A stretch of DNA of 64,000 nucleotides, from NCBI RefSeq assembly GCF_010499455.1, contig NZ_JAAGOH010000008.1:93429-157428 (forward strand), given 5' to 3'. The notes below the pieces were generated by a model. That model was not told the origin of the DNA and searched no databases. It worked only from the letters and a program-made list of their open reading frames with translations. This document shows positions 45,572 to 55,200 of the stretch, in pieces; the first letter of the stretch is position 1; each line of letters opens with the position of its first letter. A program made the position numbers and the translations under genes. This DNA comes from Ideonella livida. Its GTDB lineage: Bacteria; Pseudomonadota; Gammaproteobacteria; Burkholderiales; Burkholderiaceae_C.

Positions 45572-46384
45572 ATGACCGCTGCCTCCCCCCCCCGTCCCGC
45601 ACGGGTCTATGTCTTCGCCACCTGTGTGGTGGACCTGATGGCCCCCCAGGCCGGCCTGGATGTGGTGGGCCTCATCCGCCGCGCCGGCATTGCCGTGGAC
45701 TTTCCGGCCGGGCAGAGCTGCTGCGGCCAGCCGGCCTACACCAGCGGCTTCAACGACGAGGCCCGCCGGGTGGCCGCCGCCCAGCTGGACCTGTTTGTGG
45801 CCGACCAGCCCATCGTCGTGCCCTCGGGCTCCTGCGCCGGGATGATGGTGCACCACTGGCCGCGGCTGTTTGCCGATGACGCCCCCCGTCGGGCCCAGGC
45901 CGAGCGCATTGCCGCCCAGGTGGTGGAGTTCAGCCATTTCGCCCGCGATGTGCTGGGCCTGGCCGACGCCCAGGGCCTGGGGCAGGCCCCCGTGACCCGG
46001 CCGGTGAAGGTGGCCCTGCACACCTCCTGCTCGGCCCGGCGCGAGATGGGGGTGCATGCCCCCAGCCGGGCGCTGCTGGCCGCACTGCCCGGGGTGGAGA
46101 TCGTGCAGCAGGCCCGGGAGACCGAATGCTGCGGCTTTGGCGGCACCTTCTCGGCCCGGCATCCGTCCATCTCCGGGGCCATGGTGGCCGACAAGCTCGC
46201 CGCTGTGCGCGAGGCCGGGGCCGAGGTGCTGGTCAGCGCCGACTGTGGCTGCCTGCTCAACCTGCACCATGCTGCGCAGGCCCAGGGCGGCGTGGCCACC
46301 GGCCAGCCGCGCTGCCAGCACCTTGGCAGCTTCCTGGCCGAGCGCATCGGCCTGGCCGGCGGCGCCTGGCAGGTGACCGACTGA
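45572..46384 (+). CDS. lutA: LutA-type (Fe-S)-binding protein of lactate utilisation
   Basis: LutA (YkgE) is one of three proteins that together oxidise L-lactate to pyruvate. The 270-residue protein contains two CCG domains with cysteine-rich motifs: PAGQSCCGQPAYTSGFND (Cys50-Cys51) and ARETECCGFGGTFSARHP, plus VPSGSCAGMMVHHW and HTSCSARREMG. These hold a heterodisulfide-reductase-like iron-sulfur cluster. ATG 45572 matches family length. It lies 137 bases after the receptor gene and 39 before lutC. Confidence 0.93.
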   Translation: MTAASPPRPARVYVFATCVVDLMAPQAGLDVVGLIRRAGIAVDFPAGQSCCGQPAYTSGFNDEARRVAAAQLDLFVADQPIVVPSGSCAGMMVHHWPRLFADDAPRRAQAERIAAQVVEFSHFARDVLGLADAQGLGQAPVTRPVKVALHTSCSARREMGVHAPSRALLAALPGVEIVQQARETECCGFGGTFSARHPSISGAMVADKLAAVREAGAEVLVSADCGCLLNLHHAAQAQGGVATGQPRCQHLGSFLAERIGLAGGAWQVTD

Positions 46385-46423
46385 ACCCGGCCGCCCGGCT
46401 TTCCACTTCCTCCCGACCCGCCC

Positions 46424-47233
46424 ATGAACACCACGCCTTCCTCCACCCTGGTGCCGGCCTGGCCGGACTCCACCGGCGCCCGGCGCGCCATCCTGGGCGC
46501 GCTGCGCCAGGCCGCGCCGTCCCAGGGCCTGCCCGTGCCCACGCTTGCGCCCTACCATGCCGGCCCCTTCGGCCGCGGCACCCTGGCCGACCCGCTGGAC
46601 AGCACGGCCCTGCAGGCCCAGTTCACCGCCGCCGCCCAGGGTTGGCGGGCCGAGGTGCTGCACGCCACCCCGCAGACCTGGCCGCAGGCGGTGCGGGCTG
46701 CCCTGGACCGCCACGGGGCCCGTTGTGTGGCCTTTGGCGCCGCCAGTCCCAACGACCCCGGCTTCAGCGGTGTGCTCAAGGCCGAGGCCGCCGCCGGTGG
46801 CGCCCTGGACGGTCTCACCTTGCGACCTTTCGAACGTCCCCTGCAGGACTGGAAGGAGGAGCTCTTCGAGGGCGTGGACGCCGGCATCACCGCCGCCGCC
46901 GCCGGGGCCAGCGACACCGGCAGCCTGGTGCTGTGCACCGGCCCGGGCGAGCCGCGCACCCTGTCCCTGGTGCCACCGCTGCATGTGGCCGTGCTGCGGG
47001 CCAGCCGGCTGCGGCCCAGCCTGCCGCAGGCCTTTGCCGCCGTGGGGGTGGTGGGCGACGGACGCCAGCCCGCCGGCCCGCCGGACCTGCCCACCAACCT
47101 GCTGCTGGTCACCGGCCCCAGCAAGACCGCCGACATCCAGCAGGTGCTGGCCTTTGGCGCCCACGGCCCCAAGGCCCTGGTCATCGTGCTGGTCAACGAC
47201 CTGGGCGACGCCCAGCCGGAGCACACCGCATGA
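46424..47233 (+). CDS. lutC: LutC-type LUD-domain protein of lactate utilisation
   Basis: LutC (YkgG) is the small LUD-domain subunit of the lactate oxidation complex. The 269-residue product has the LUD features GVDAGITAAAAGASDTGSLV, LSLVPPLHVAVLRASRL and the C-terminal NLLLVTGPSKTADIQQVLAF, followed by HGPKALVIVLVND. The segment VTGPSKTADI is the most diagnostic. It sits between lutA and lutB, so the order is A-C-B rather than the Bacillus A-B-C, and it overlaps lutB by four bases. Confidence 0.92.
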   Translation: MNTTPSSTLVPAWPDSTGARRAILGALRQAAPSQGLPVPTLAPYHAGPFGRGTLADPLDSTALQAQFTAAAQGWRAEVLHATPQTWPQAVRAALDRHGARCVAFGAASPNDPGFSGVLKAEAAAGGALDGLTLRPFERPLQDWKEELFEGVDAGITAAAAGASDTGSLVLCTGPGEPRTLSLVPPLHVAVLRASRLRPSLPQAFAAVGVVGDGRQPAGPPDLPTNLLLVTGPSKTADIQQVLAFGAHGPKALVIVLVNDLGDAQPEHTA

Positions 47234-48765
47234 ACACCGCCGCCTCTGCCACCGCCCCGCGTCCGCCGGCCTCGACGAGCCATGAGGCGCCGCTGACCTT
47301 TGTGGACCCGCGCCGCTTCAAGGCCAACACCGCCGAGGCGGTGGACGACGCCCACCTGCGCGCCAGCTTCCGCAGCGCGATGGACTTCCTGCAGACCAAG
47401 CGCGCCGCGCATTTCGGCACCGCGAACATCGAGGGCTCGGGCCGTGACACGCCAGCCAACGGCCAGGCGGTGGACGCCTTCGAGGCGCTGCGTGGGGTGG
47501 GCGAAGCCATCCGCCAGTACAGCCTCTCGCACCTGCCGGCCCTGCTGGAACAGCTGGAGCAGCGCCTGACCGAGCGTGGTGTGCGGGTCCACTGGGCCCA
47601 GACGCCCGAGGAGGCCAACGCCATCTTCCTGGCCATTGCCCGGCGCCATCAGGCCGGCGGCATGGTCAAGGGCAAGAGCATGGTCAGCGAGGAGATCGAG
47701 CTCAACCACCGCATGGCCGAGCACGGCGTGCACTGCCTAGAAAGCGACATGGGCGAGTACATCGTCCAGCTCGCCGGGGAGCGGCCCAGCCACATCATCA
47801 TGCCGGCGATCCACAAGACCAAGCAGCAGATCGCCCAGCTGTTTGCCGAGCAGATCCCCGACACGCCCTACACCGAGGACGTGGACGCGCTGATTGCCAT
47901 CGGCCGGCGGGTGCTGCGCCACGAGTTCCGCGACGCCAAGATCGGCGTGTCCGGCGTGAACTTCCTGGTGGCCGAGACCGGCACCCTGGCCCTGGTGGAG
48001 AACGAAGGCAACGGCCGCATGTGCACCACCGTGCCGGATGTGCACATCGCCATCACGGGCATCGAGAAGGTGGTGGAGCGCCTGGAGCATGTGCTGCCGC
48101 TCTACGCGCTGCTCACCCGCTCGGCCACCGGCCAGGCGGTGACCACCTACCTCAACCTCATCAGCGGCCCGCGCCGGCCGGGTGAGCTGGACGGCCCGCA
48201 GGAGATGCACCTCATCCTGCTGGACAACGGCCGCAGCCAGGCCTATCGCGACGCCGATTTCCGCCCGACCTTGCAGTGCATCCGCTGCGGCGCCTGCATG
48301 AACCACTGCCCGGTGTACGCCCGCATCGGCGGCCTGGCCTACGGCACCACCTACCCCGGCCCCATCGGCAGCATCATCTCGCCGCACCTGCTGGGGCTGG
48401 AGCCCACGCAGGACCTGCCCACCGCCAGCAGCCTGTGCGGCGCCTGCGGTGAGGTCTGCCCGGTGGGCATCCCCATCCCCGAGCTGCTGATGCAGCTGCG
48501 CCATGCCGCCAAGCACGCCGCCCCGCCCGGGCAGACGCCGCTGGCCGGGCAGGCTGCCGCCACCGACTGGAAGGAAGCCGCCGCCTGGAAGGCCTGGGCC
48601 GGGGTCTACGCCAACCCCACCCTCTACCGCGGCTTCCTGGGCATGGCGCGCCGCCTGCGCGCCCTCACCCCGCCCTGGCAGGCCGGTTGGACCGAACATC
48701 GCACCCCACTCAAACCAGCCGCGCAAAGCCTGCGGGCGCGGCTCAAGGGGATGGATCTGGGGTGA
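47230..48765 (+). CDS. lutB: LutB-type iron-sulfur protein of lactate utilisation
   Basis: LutB (YkgF) joins an N-terminal LUD domain with a C-terminal ferredoxin-like domain. The 511 residues show GKSMVSEEIELNHRMAEHGV, LESDMGEYIVQLAGERPSHI, FLVAETGTLALVENEGNGRM, then two four-cysteine clusters CIRCGACMNHCPVY (from Cys350) and CGACGEVCPVGIPIPELL (from Cys403) that bind [4Fe-4S] centres. The C-terminal helical region continues to the end. The ATG overlaps the lutC stop, and this is the last gene of the lactate operon. Confidence 0.95.
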   Translation: MNTAASATAPRPPASTSHEAPLTFVDPRRFKANTAEAVDDAHLRASFRSAMDFLQTKRAAHFGTANIEGSGRDTPANGQAVDAFEALRGVGEAIRQYSLSHLPALLEQLEQRLTERGVRVHWAQTPEEANAIFLAIARRHQAGGMVKGKSMVSEEIELNHRMAEHGVHCLESDMGEYIVQLAGERPSHIIMPAIHKTKQQIAQLFAEQIPDTPYTEDVDALIAIGRRVLRHEFRDAKIGVSGVNFLVAETGTLALVENEGNGRMCTTVPDVHIAITGIEKVVERLEHVLPLYALLTRSATGQAVTTYLNLISGPRRPGELDGPQEMHLILLDNGRSQAYRDADFRPTLQCIRCGACMNHCPVYARIGGLAYGTTYPGPIGSIISPHLLGLEPTQDLPTASSLCGACGEVCPVGIPIPELLMQLRHAAKHAAPPGQTPLAGQAAATDWKEAAAWKAWAGVYANPTLYRGFLGMARRLRALTPPWQAGWTEHRTPLKPAAQSLRARLKGMDLG

Positions 48766-48838
48766 GCGCCGGACGGCCGAACTGGCGGCCGAGGCCGACT
48801 GCCGGACAGACCGCCGGGTGCGCGTCCCCGGGCCGGGT

Positions 48839-49738
48839 TCAAGGCTCGATGCCCTGGCCAACCCCCTCGTCCCCGCCCTGGCGGCTGCGCATCACCGCCC
48901 AGGGCGTGGGGCCGGCGCGCCACTCCCAGGTGCACAGCAGCTGGTCCATGTGGGAGAGCGTGCGGGTCCAGGGTGGCAGGGTCCGGGGGGCCTGCAGGTC
49001 GGGCCAGAGCCAGGTGATGTCGTGGCTGGGGGCGAAGCGGGTTTGCAGCCGGTCCGCCAGGCCGGGGCGGAAGCACTCGTGCACCTCGACGATCAGGTCC
49101 ACGGCCTGCAAGGCCGGCCAGGCCTGCGGGTTCAGCAGGCTTTCCTCGGCGCCCTCAATGTCGCAGAAGACCAGGGTGCGGCCCTGGGTCAGCGTGGCGA
49201 AGTCCTCGCCGCGCACTTCGCCACCCACGCGCACCCGGTCGCTCACGCCGTTGAGTTCGGCCAGGTGGGTGCAGGCCCGGCGGGCCGCGGGGTTGATGTC
49301 ATGCGCCAGCACCGTGGCATGGGGCAGCAGGCGGGCCAGGCCCACGGCGTAGTAGCCCTCGGCGCAGCCGATGTCGATCACCGTCTGGTATCCCACCAGG
49401 GGCAGCGTGCGCAAGGTGGGATGCAGCTCGGCTTCGTAGCAGCCCAGGCAGCGCGGCAGGGTGGCGCCTTCGGCCGCCTGGGTGTAGCGCAGGCCGGCCA
49501 GCGGGCCGCCCCAGACCGTGTCGCCATGGTGCTGGCGGTGGGTGTTGACGAGCAGCTGCTGGCGCCAGCGGTTGAGCTGGCGCTGGGCACGTTCAAGCTG
49601 GCGCAGGGCCGGCTGCCCGGGCGCGTCCAGCAGTTGCTGCACCTGCTGGCGGGTGCCCAGGCTCAGGGGCGAGTCCTTTGCCGCCGGCGGCGGCGGGACG
49701 GGGGCGGGCGGCGTGAGGGTGGGGTCGGCGGCGTGCAT
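48839..49738 (-). CDS. SAM-dependent methyltransferase
   Basis: The 299-residue protein has a Rossmann-fold methyltransferase core: motif I TVIDIGCAEGYYAVGLARLL at about residue 120, VLAHDINPAARRACTHLAEL and FCDIEGAEESLLNPQAW, an FkbM-like DIEG acidic motif. The N-terminal 90 residues are helical and proline-rich. The methyl acceptor cannot be predicted. It lies 80 bases downstream of the unknown T6SS-linked gene on the same strand, and a read-through transcript is possible. It converges on lutB with a 73-base gap. Confidence 0.85.
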   Translation of the reverse strand: MHAADPTLTPPAPVPPPPAAKDSPLSLGTRQQVQQLLDAPGQPALRQLERAQRQLNRWRQQLLVNTHRQHHGDTVWGGPLAGLRYTQAAEGATLPRCLGCYEAELHPTLRTLPLVGYQTVIDIGCAEGYYAVGLARLLPHATVLAHDINPAARRACTHLAELNGVSDRVRVGGEVRGEDFATLTQGRTLVFCDIEGAEESLLNPQAWPALQAVDLIVEVHECFRPGLADRLQTRFAPSHDITWLWPDLQAPRTLPPWTRTLSHMDQLLCTWEWRAGPTPWAVMRSRQGGDEGVGQGIEP

Positions 49739-49818
49739 CGCCCGATTGCACCCGCGCCGCCGGTCAGGCAGCCGCTGAAGTGGCGGGACAAACCGGCGCT
49801 TTTCAGTGCCTGGCGGGC

Positions 49819-51015
49819 TCAGGCCGGCAGGAAGCGTTTGGCCAGCACCTTGCCGGCATGCGCGCCCACCGCTTCACCCACCCGCTCGCTCACCTCGTCC
49901 TTGAGGTTGAAGTCGAAGTACACCCCCATCATGCCGGCGTTGGTCAGCTCCAGCGGGTGCGCGGCCACCAGGCGCATGGCCTTCAGGCGGAAGGGGCTGA
50001 GCTGGCGGGCCTTGGATTCGTATTCGGCCATCCACCCGGCGTCGGTGAAGGTCATCTTCACCGCCAGCGAGTCGAGGAAGCCGGTGTTGGCGATCAGGCT
50101 GCTCTGGGTGGCGGTGGCGATGTAGTGCGCGCCCAGGATGGGGGCCGTGGCGAAGAGTGCGGCCGGGTTGACATCGCGCCGGGGGTCGGCGCCCATGCGG
50201 GCGAGCAGGGCGTTGCCGGCGCGCATCTCCTTGAGGGTGTCCAGGATCCCGGCGACCTTGACGCAGAGCTTGGCCACCGCCACGGCGATGCTGGCCACCA
50301 TGCTGCCCACGTTGCCGGTGAAGATCAGGCCGGTGACCGAGGCGGCGGCGTTGCCGGTGTCCAGCACCGCCTCCACGCCGGCGTCGGTGAGCTCACCGGT
50401 CAGGATCTGGTCCATGGCGCTGCGCGCGGCGGTGGTGAAGCGGTTGCTGGGGTCCAGCGCGGCGCCGGCGCGGCCCAGCTGGTAGCGCTGCACGGCGGCG
50501 CCCACCACCCCGCAGACCGACACCAGCATGTCGCCGCAGGCCTTGATCTGGCCGATGAAGGGCAGCACGGCGGCCACCAGGCCCTTGACGAATTCGACAA
50601 AGACGTTGGGCAGCAGGTCGATCAGCAGGTTGATCAGGGCCTCCAGCGCCAGGCCCAGGCCGGCCAGGATGGGCCCGAAGGCGGTGGCCAGGGCATCGCG
50701 CAGGGCGTCAAACACCTCCAGCAGGTGGTGGAAGGCCTGTCGCAGGCCTTGCAGCAGCATCTCGCCGCCGGCCTGGATGAGCCGGCCCAGGGCCAGCACG
50801 GCCTGGCCCACGCCAGACTCCGCCATCAGCTCGCCGACCGGCTCCAGGGTTTCGGCGATCTCCTCGCCCTGGTCCATCAGCTCGCTGGTGGCCTCCTTGA
50901 TGGCGGTGTATTTGAAGGCGAGCTGCTTGCCCTGGAAGATGGCCGCGTAGTCGCCGCCGTGGCGGGCGGCCTTCATGGCGTTGATGGCGGTCTGGACGGC
51001 GTCGTTGCGGGCCAT
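49819..51015 (-). CDS. Unknown helical protein downstream of tssA
   Basis: The 398-residue protein has no family I can name. Two long hydrophobic or amphipathic regions stand out: about residues 115-160 (ILAGLGLALEALINLLIDLL, FVEFVKGLVAAVLPFIGQI) and about 222-262 (AAASVTGLIFTGNVGSMVAS, IAVAVAKLCVKVAGILD). There is no signal peptide, and the C-terminal part is soluble-looking (AHPLELTNAGMMGVYFDF, AHAGKVLAKRF). It follows tssA by 50 bases. A membrane-acting T6SS cargo or an accessory subunit are both possible; no PAAR, VgrG, Rhs, MIX or adjacent small immunity gene is visible. Confidence 0.75.
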   Translation of the reverse strand: MARNDAVQTAINAMKAARHGGDYAAIFQGKQLAFKYTAIKEATSELMDQGEEIAETLEPVGELMAESGVGQAVLALGRLIQAGGEMLLQGLRQAFHHLLEVFDALRDALATAFGPILAGLGLALEALINLLIDLLPNVFVEFVKGLVAAVLPFIGQIKACGDMLVSVCGVVGAAVQRYQLGRAGAALDPSNRFTTAARSAMDQILTGELTDAGVEAVLDTGNAAASVTGLIFTGNVGSMVASIAVAVAKLCVKVAGILDTLKEMRAGNALLARMGADPRRDVNPAALFATAPILGAHYIATATQSSLIANTGFLDSLAVKMTFTDAGWMAEYESKARQLSPFRLKAMRLVAAHPLELTNAGMMGVYFDFNLKDEVSERVGEAVGAHAGKVLAKRFLPA

Positions 51016-51065
51016 GGGGTGCTCCTCGGGGGTGGGATGGGGTGTGGGTGTGGGGGCGGGCGGTG

Positions 51066-52280
51066 TCAGGACGGCTCCGGGCCGCCCAGCAGGCGCATGA
51101 GGCGGCCGACATCGCCCTCCTCGCGCAACAGTTCCTGCATCAGCTCGGGCAGGGGCAGACGGCCCCAGCGCACAGCGCGCCGGATCAGGTAGGGCGTGGG
51201 GCTGTGGGGTTCGTGGTGCTGCAGGAAGTCGGCCACCTTCTCCAGCGCCGCGTAGGCGTCCTGGCGGTGGCGCAGGGGCAGCAGGTTGGGCGGCAGGCCG
51301 GGCGCGGGGGCGCCCGTGGGCGCCGGCGTGTCAGGGGACGGGGCGACGGGGCTCATCGGCGGGTTCTCCAGGGCGTTCTGGGCTGCCCGCAGCCAGGCCG
51401 CCGGCGGGGGGCCGGCCTCGGGCTGGGGTTCCGGCTCGGGTTCGGCGGGCGGTGCGGGCGGCGGCAGCCGGGGGGTGATGAGGGCGTCCAGCGCACGGCC
51501 CAGCTGCTCCAGTGTTTCGGCCACGCGGGCCAGGCTGGGGCCTTGCCGGCCCAGGCGGGCGTCCACCTGCAGGTCCAGGCGGGCCCATTCGCCGCTGAGC
51601 TGGCGCACCTGTTCGCGCCGGGCCTGCAGGGCGGCCAGGGGCTCGGCCAGCGGGGCGCGCAGCAATTCCTCGCGCGGGGGCAGGCGGTGGCGGTCGTCGG
51701 GCGGCGGGGTCTTGGGGCGGCGGGGGTTGCCGGGCTGGTCCTCCACCTTGAGGCTGCGGTCCCAGTCCTCCAGCACGATGCGTGGCGGTTTGCGCTCGGG
51801 CCAGCGCAGCAGCGTCACCTCCAGCCGCAGGCTCAGGGCCAGGGCCTCGTTGAGCCAGAACAGGGGCGCGGCGCGGGCTTCGGCATCGCCGTCGGCGTCC
51901 ACCCGGGGGTGCAGGCCGTCCCAGTGCTGCGCCACCAGGCCGTTGAGGATGGTCAGGCCGGCGGCCAGGCCGTCCAGGCCGTAGAGGTGCACCCAGGCGT
52001 CGGTGAGCCAGGCGGCCACCTGCAGGTCCTTGCTGCGCTCGCGCAGCACGTGGGTGCACAGCAGCACCACACCCGGCCAGTCGGCCTTCTTGAGCGGGCG
52101 CTCCCACTCGCCCTGCGGCAGGCTGGGGTCGTCGGCTTCGCGGGCCAGTCGGATCTCGCCCATGACCCGGTCGTAGCGCAGGTCGGGTCCGGCCGGGTCG
52201 GGGCCGGCCAGCGGGGCCAGCAGGGCGTCAGGCTCGAAGAGCATGGGCGTCAGCGCGGGGGCAGCGGGTTCGGGACGCAC
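51066..52280 (-). CDS. tssA: Type VI secretion protein TssA (ImpA N-terminal domain)
   Basis: TssA acts at the baseplate/sheath end of the type VI machine. The 404-residue protein has the ImpA-N signature (LLAPLAGPDPAGPDLRYDRV near residue 20, PLKKADWPGVVLLCTHVLRE, LQVAAWLTDAWVHLYGLDGL, WDGLHPRVDADGDAEARAAP). A long proline-rich middle (about 285-345) follows, and a short C-terminal domain, HSPTPYLIRRAVRWGRLPLP near residue 368, resembling the end of related TssA proteins. GTG 52280, seven bases after tssM, is chosen because ATG 52244 has no ribosome-binding site. It is coupled to tssM upstream and the unknown gene downstream. Confidence 0.9.
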   Translation of the reverse strand: MRPEPAAPALTPMLFEPDALLAPLAGPDPAGPDLRYDRVMGEIRLAREADDPSLPQGEWERPLKKADWPGVVLLCTHVLRERSKDLQVAAWLTDAWVHLYGLDGLAAGLTILNGLVAQHWDGLHPRVDADGDAEARAAPLFWLNEALALSLRLEVTLLRWPERKPPRIVLEDWDRSLKVEDQPGNPRRPKTPPPDDRHRLPPREELLRAPLAEPLAALQARREQVRQLSGEWARLDLQVDARLGRQGPSLARVAETLEQLGRALDALITPRLPPPAPPAEPEPEPQPEAGPPPAAWLRAAQNALENPPMSPVAPSPDTPAPTGAPAPGLPPNLLPLRHRQDAYAALEKVADFLQHHEPHSPTPYLIRRAVRWGRLPLPELMQELLREEGDVGRLMRLLGGPEPS

Positions 52281-52287
52281 GGTGGCC

Positions 52288-55200
52288 TCAGGTGGGGGAC
52301 AGGGGCAGGCCTTCGGGCGCGCGCTGCGGGAAGGCCCCCGGCCACACCAGCGGCTGGCGCTTGCCCGGCGGGCTGACGGTCAGGCGGAAGAACACACGGG
52401 CCCGGCCCGGGCCGTCGGCGGGGGCTGCCGTGGCCCCCTCCACCAGCGCCAGTGGAATCTCCACCTTGAGCAGCAGGCTGCGGGCATCGCCCTTGCCGCT
52501 GGGCTCGGGCTCGCGGTGGCGCTGGATCCAGCTCAGCAGCGCCCAGGGATCGGCATAGCGCTGGATGACGGTGCGGCCCTCCACGCTTTGCGGGGGCTGG
52601 CCCGGTGTGCCCGGCCCCTGTGCCCCCCCCGCGGTGGGCTGTGGCCGCAGCGGGCCGTCCTTGGCCAGGCGCAGCACCAGGGCGATGGGCATGCCGGGGC
52701 TCCAGCGCAGGGCACGGGGCGGCTCGCGCCAACCCAGGCGCTGGGGCCCCACTTCCAGGGCCCAGTCGATCACATGGCTGCCGGCCAGCTCGCCGGCCAC
52801 ATGGGCCCGGAATTCCACCGCCAGGTCCAGGGCGGCCGGCGTGGTCTCGTCCGCCGGCAGCAGCGGTGCCAGCCAGGCCCGGGTCCGGTCCATCTGCTCG
52901 GCAAAGCGGCGCAGGGCCAGGGCCTGCGGCTGACGCGGGTCCTGCCCGGCCTCGCGCCAGGCGCGGGCGGCCTGGTCCCAGGCGGGCAGCAGGGCGGCCA
53001 GTTCGTCCAGCTCCATGGCCGGTGCCTCCGGGCCCCAGCCCGGGGCGGCAAAGGGCGGCCGGCCGGCGGCCTGCTGGTTGAACAGCGTGCCAAAGCGGGC
53101 CAGCGCCTCACGCTGGGCCACGGCGCGCAGTTCGCCACAGCGCTGGGCCAGGGCGCTGGCCAGCTGCAGCTGGCGCTCGGCGGCCAGGTCGTGGCCGCGC
53201 GACAGGCTGGCCGGTCGCAGGGCAGTGCGCTGGGTGCAGTTGTCCACGTCCACCTCGGCCAGGCCCAGCAGCCAGTTCTCCAGCTGCAGCAGGCTGCTGT
53301 TGGGGTTCTTCAGGCGGTAGCGCTCCAGGTCCTGGTGCAGGGCGCCCCAGCGTTCGGCCAGGCTGTTGCTGCGGCTGCCCAGGGCCTGCAGCAGCGGGGC
53401 GGCGGCCTGGTCCAGGGCCTCCAGCCGGGCGCGCTGCTGGCCCAGGTAGGCGGCCAGGGCGCCGGCGTCAGCCTGGCCGAAGGCGGCGTAGGCGGGGCCC
53501 TTGTCACCGGTCCAGGCGCTGAAACCGCGGCCGGCAGGGGTGAACAGTTCGGCACGCTGCAGCGCCTCGTCCAGGCGGCGCAGGCGGCTGCTGGCGTCGC
53601 TGGCCATCAGGCCCTGCAGGGTGTCGGCCTGCGCGGCGGCGCCCAGCTCCGTCAGCAGGGCCTGCAGGCGCACCAGGCGCTGGCGCTCGGCCTCGGTGGG
53701 GCCCTCGCCGCCCGGGCGTCCGCCCGGCACCCGGGCCAGGGCCAGGTGGTCCAGCACCTGCACGGCCACCTGCTGGTCGATCAGGCCGGCCAGGGCTTCG
53801 CGCAGCTCGGCCGGCGCCTTGGGCACCAGCTCGGTCTGCAGGCGCTTGCGCAGGTCGGCCCCTGCCAGCGCCAGGTCCAGCCGGGCGGTGTCCCAGGCCA
53901 GCAGGCCGCTGGGGCCTTCGGACAGCTCGCGCGGCGCGCCGCTGGCCATGAGGGGTAGGGCATAGAGCTGGGCCAGGGCGTCGCGCAGGCCGGCCAGCGA
54001 GGGCTCCAGCACCCAGCGGGCCTGGGTGGCGTCCCACACCACGCCGCCGGCCAGGGGCTGGGCCTCCAGCGCGGCCAGCTGGGCCTGCAGCTGGCGCAGG
54101 CCGGTGTCGCCCTGTTCGCGCAGCTGCTGGGCGGCGGCGGGCCCCAGCAGGCCCTGGGCGGCGGTGCGGGCCAGCAGCTGCTCCCAGGCGGCGCCGGGGC
54201 GCAGCCCATCCTGCAGCAGCCACTGGCCGCCACCGCGCTGCAGCAGCAGGTCGGCTGTGCGCAGGGTTTCCAGCAGGGTGCGCCAGGCGTCCACGCGGTC
54301 GGCCGCTTGTTCGTCGTCGGCGGGCTCCAGACGCTGGGCCAGCTGTTCGCCCAGCCGCGTGCGCAGGGCCAGCAGGTCGTTCCGGACCAGGCCGCGCTGC
54401 CACAGCTCGGCGGCGCGGCGCTGCACGCCGCAGTGCAGGGCCAGCTGCAGCCCGTTCAGGGTGAAGCCGGCGCTGCGCACCCGTTGGCTGCGGAACAGGG
54501 CGGCGGCATGGTCGGGCTGGCCCGGCAGGTCCACGCCCAGCGTGGTGCGCACCAGCAGCCGCAGGTCCTGGCCGTCGGCGGCGGCGGCGGGGTCCAGCAG
54601 GCGCTGCATGGCGGCGGCGGCCTGGTCGATCTGGCCGGAGGCGCCAATCTGGTCCATCAGGCGGGCAAATTCGGGCAGGTCCTCCAGGCCCAGGGTGGGG
54701 CGGGTCGCGGCCAGGTCGGTGGGGCGCGGGGGCTCACAGGGGGCGCCGGCGATCAGCTCGCCGGTGGCCGGGTCCTGCGGCACGCCGGTGAGCTGGGCGG
54801 CCTGGTCGTAGAGGGCGCTGCGCAGCGTGACCACCGCCAGGTCGGCGAAGGCGCTCTCCAGCCGCTGGCGCACCCGGGCCGGCAGGCCCTCCACCACCGG
54901 CCAGGAGCCGGGCATGAAGACCGACCACAGGCGCCGCTGGTCCATCTGCTCCATCAGCTGCAGCAGGGCCAGCGTGCGCTGGCGCTGCCAGTCCGGCGGC
55001 AGGGGCTGGCCCTGGCGGCTGGCGCGGGCCTGGGTGTCCAGGTCGGCCTGCAGCTGGGTCAGTACCCCCTGCAGCACGCCGGTCTGCTGGTGCAGCACCA
55101 CACTGCCCAGGCCCAGCCCCAGGGCCCAGGCGCCGGTCAGGCCCCAGGCGCCCCAGCGCAGTCCGCGGTGCATCAGGGGCCGGGTGAGCTGCTGGGTGCC

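Noticed and set aside
42486..45602. A 1038-codon leftward open frame covering the GntR gene and the whole TonB receptor region
   Set aside because: Only the last 236 codons match a family. The rest is antisense to a well-supported receptor and is open because stop codons are rare in such GC-rich DNA.
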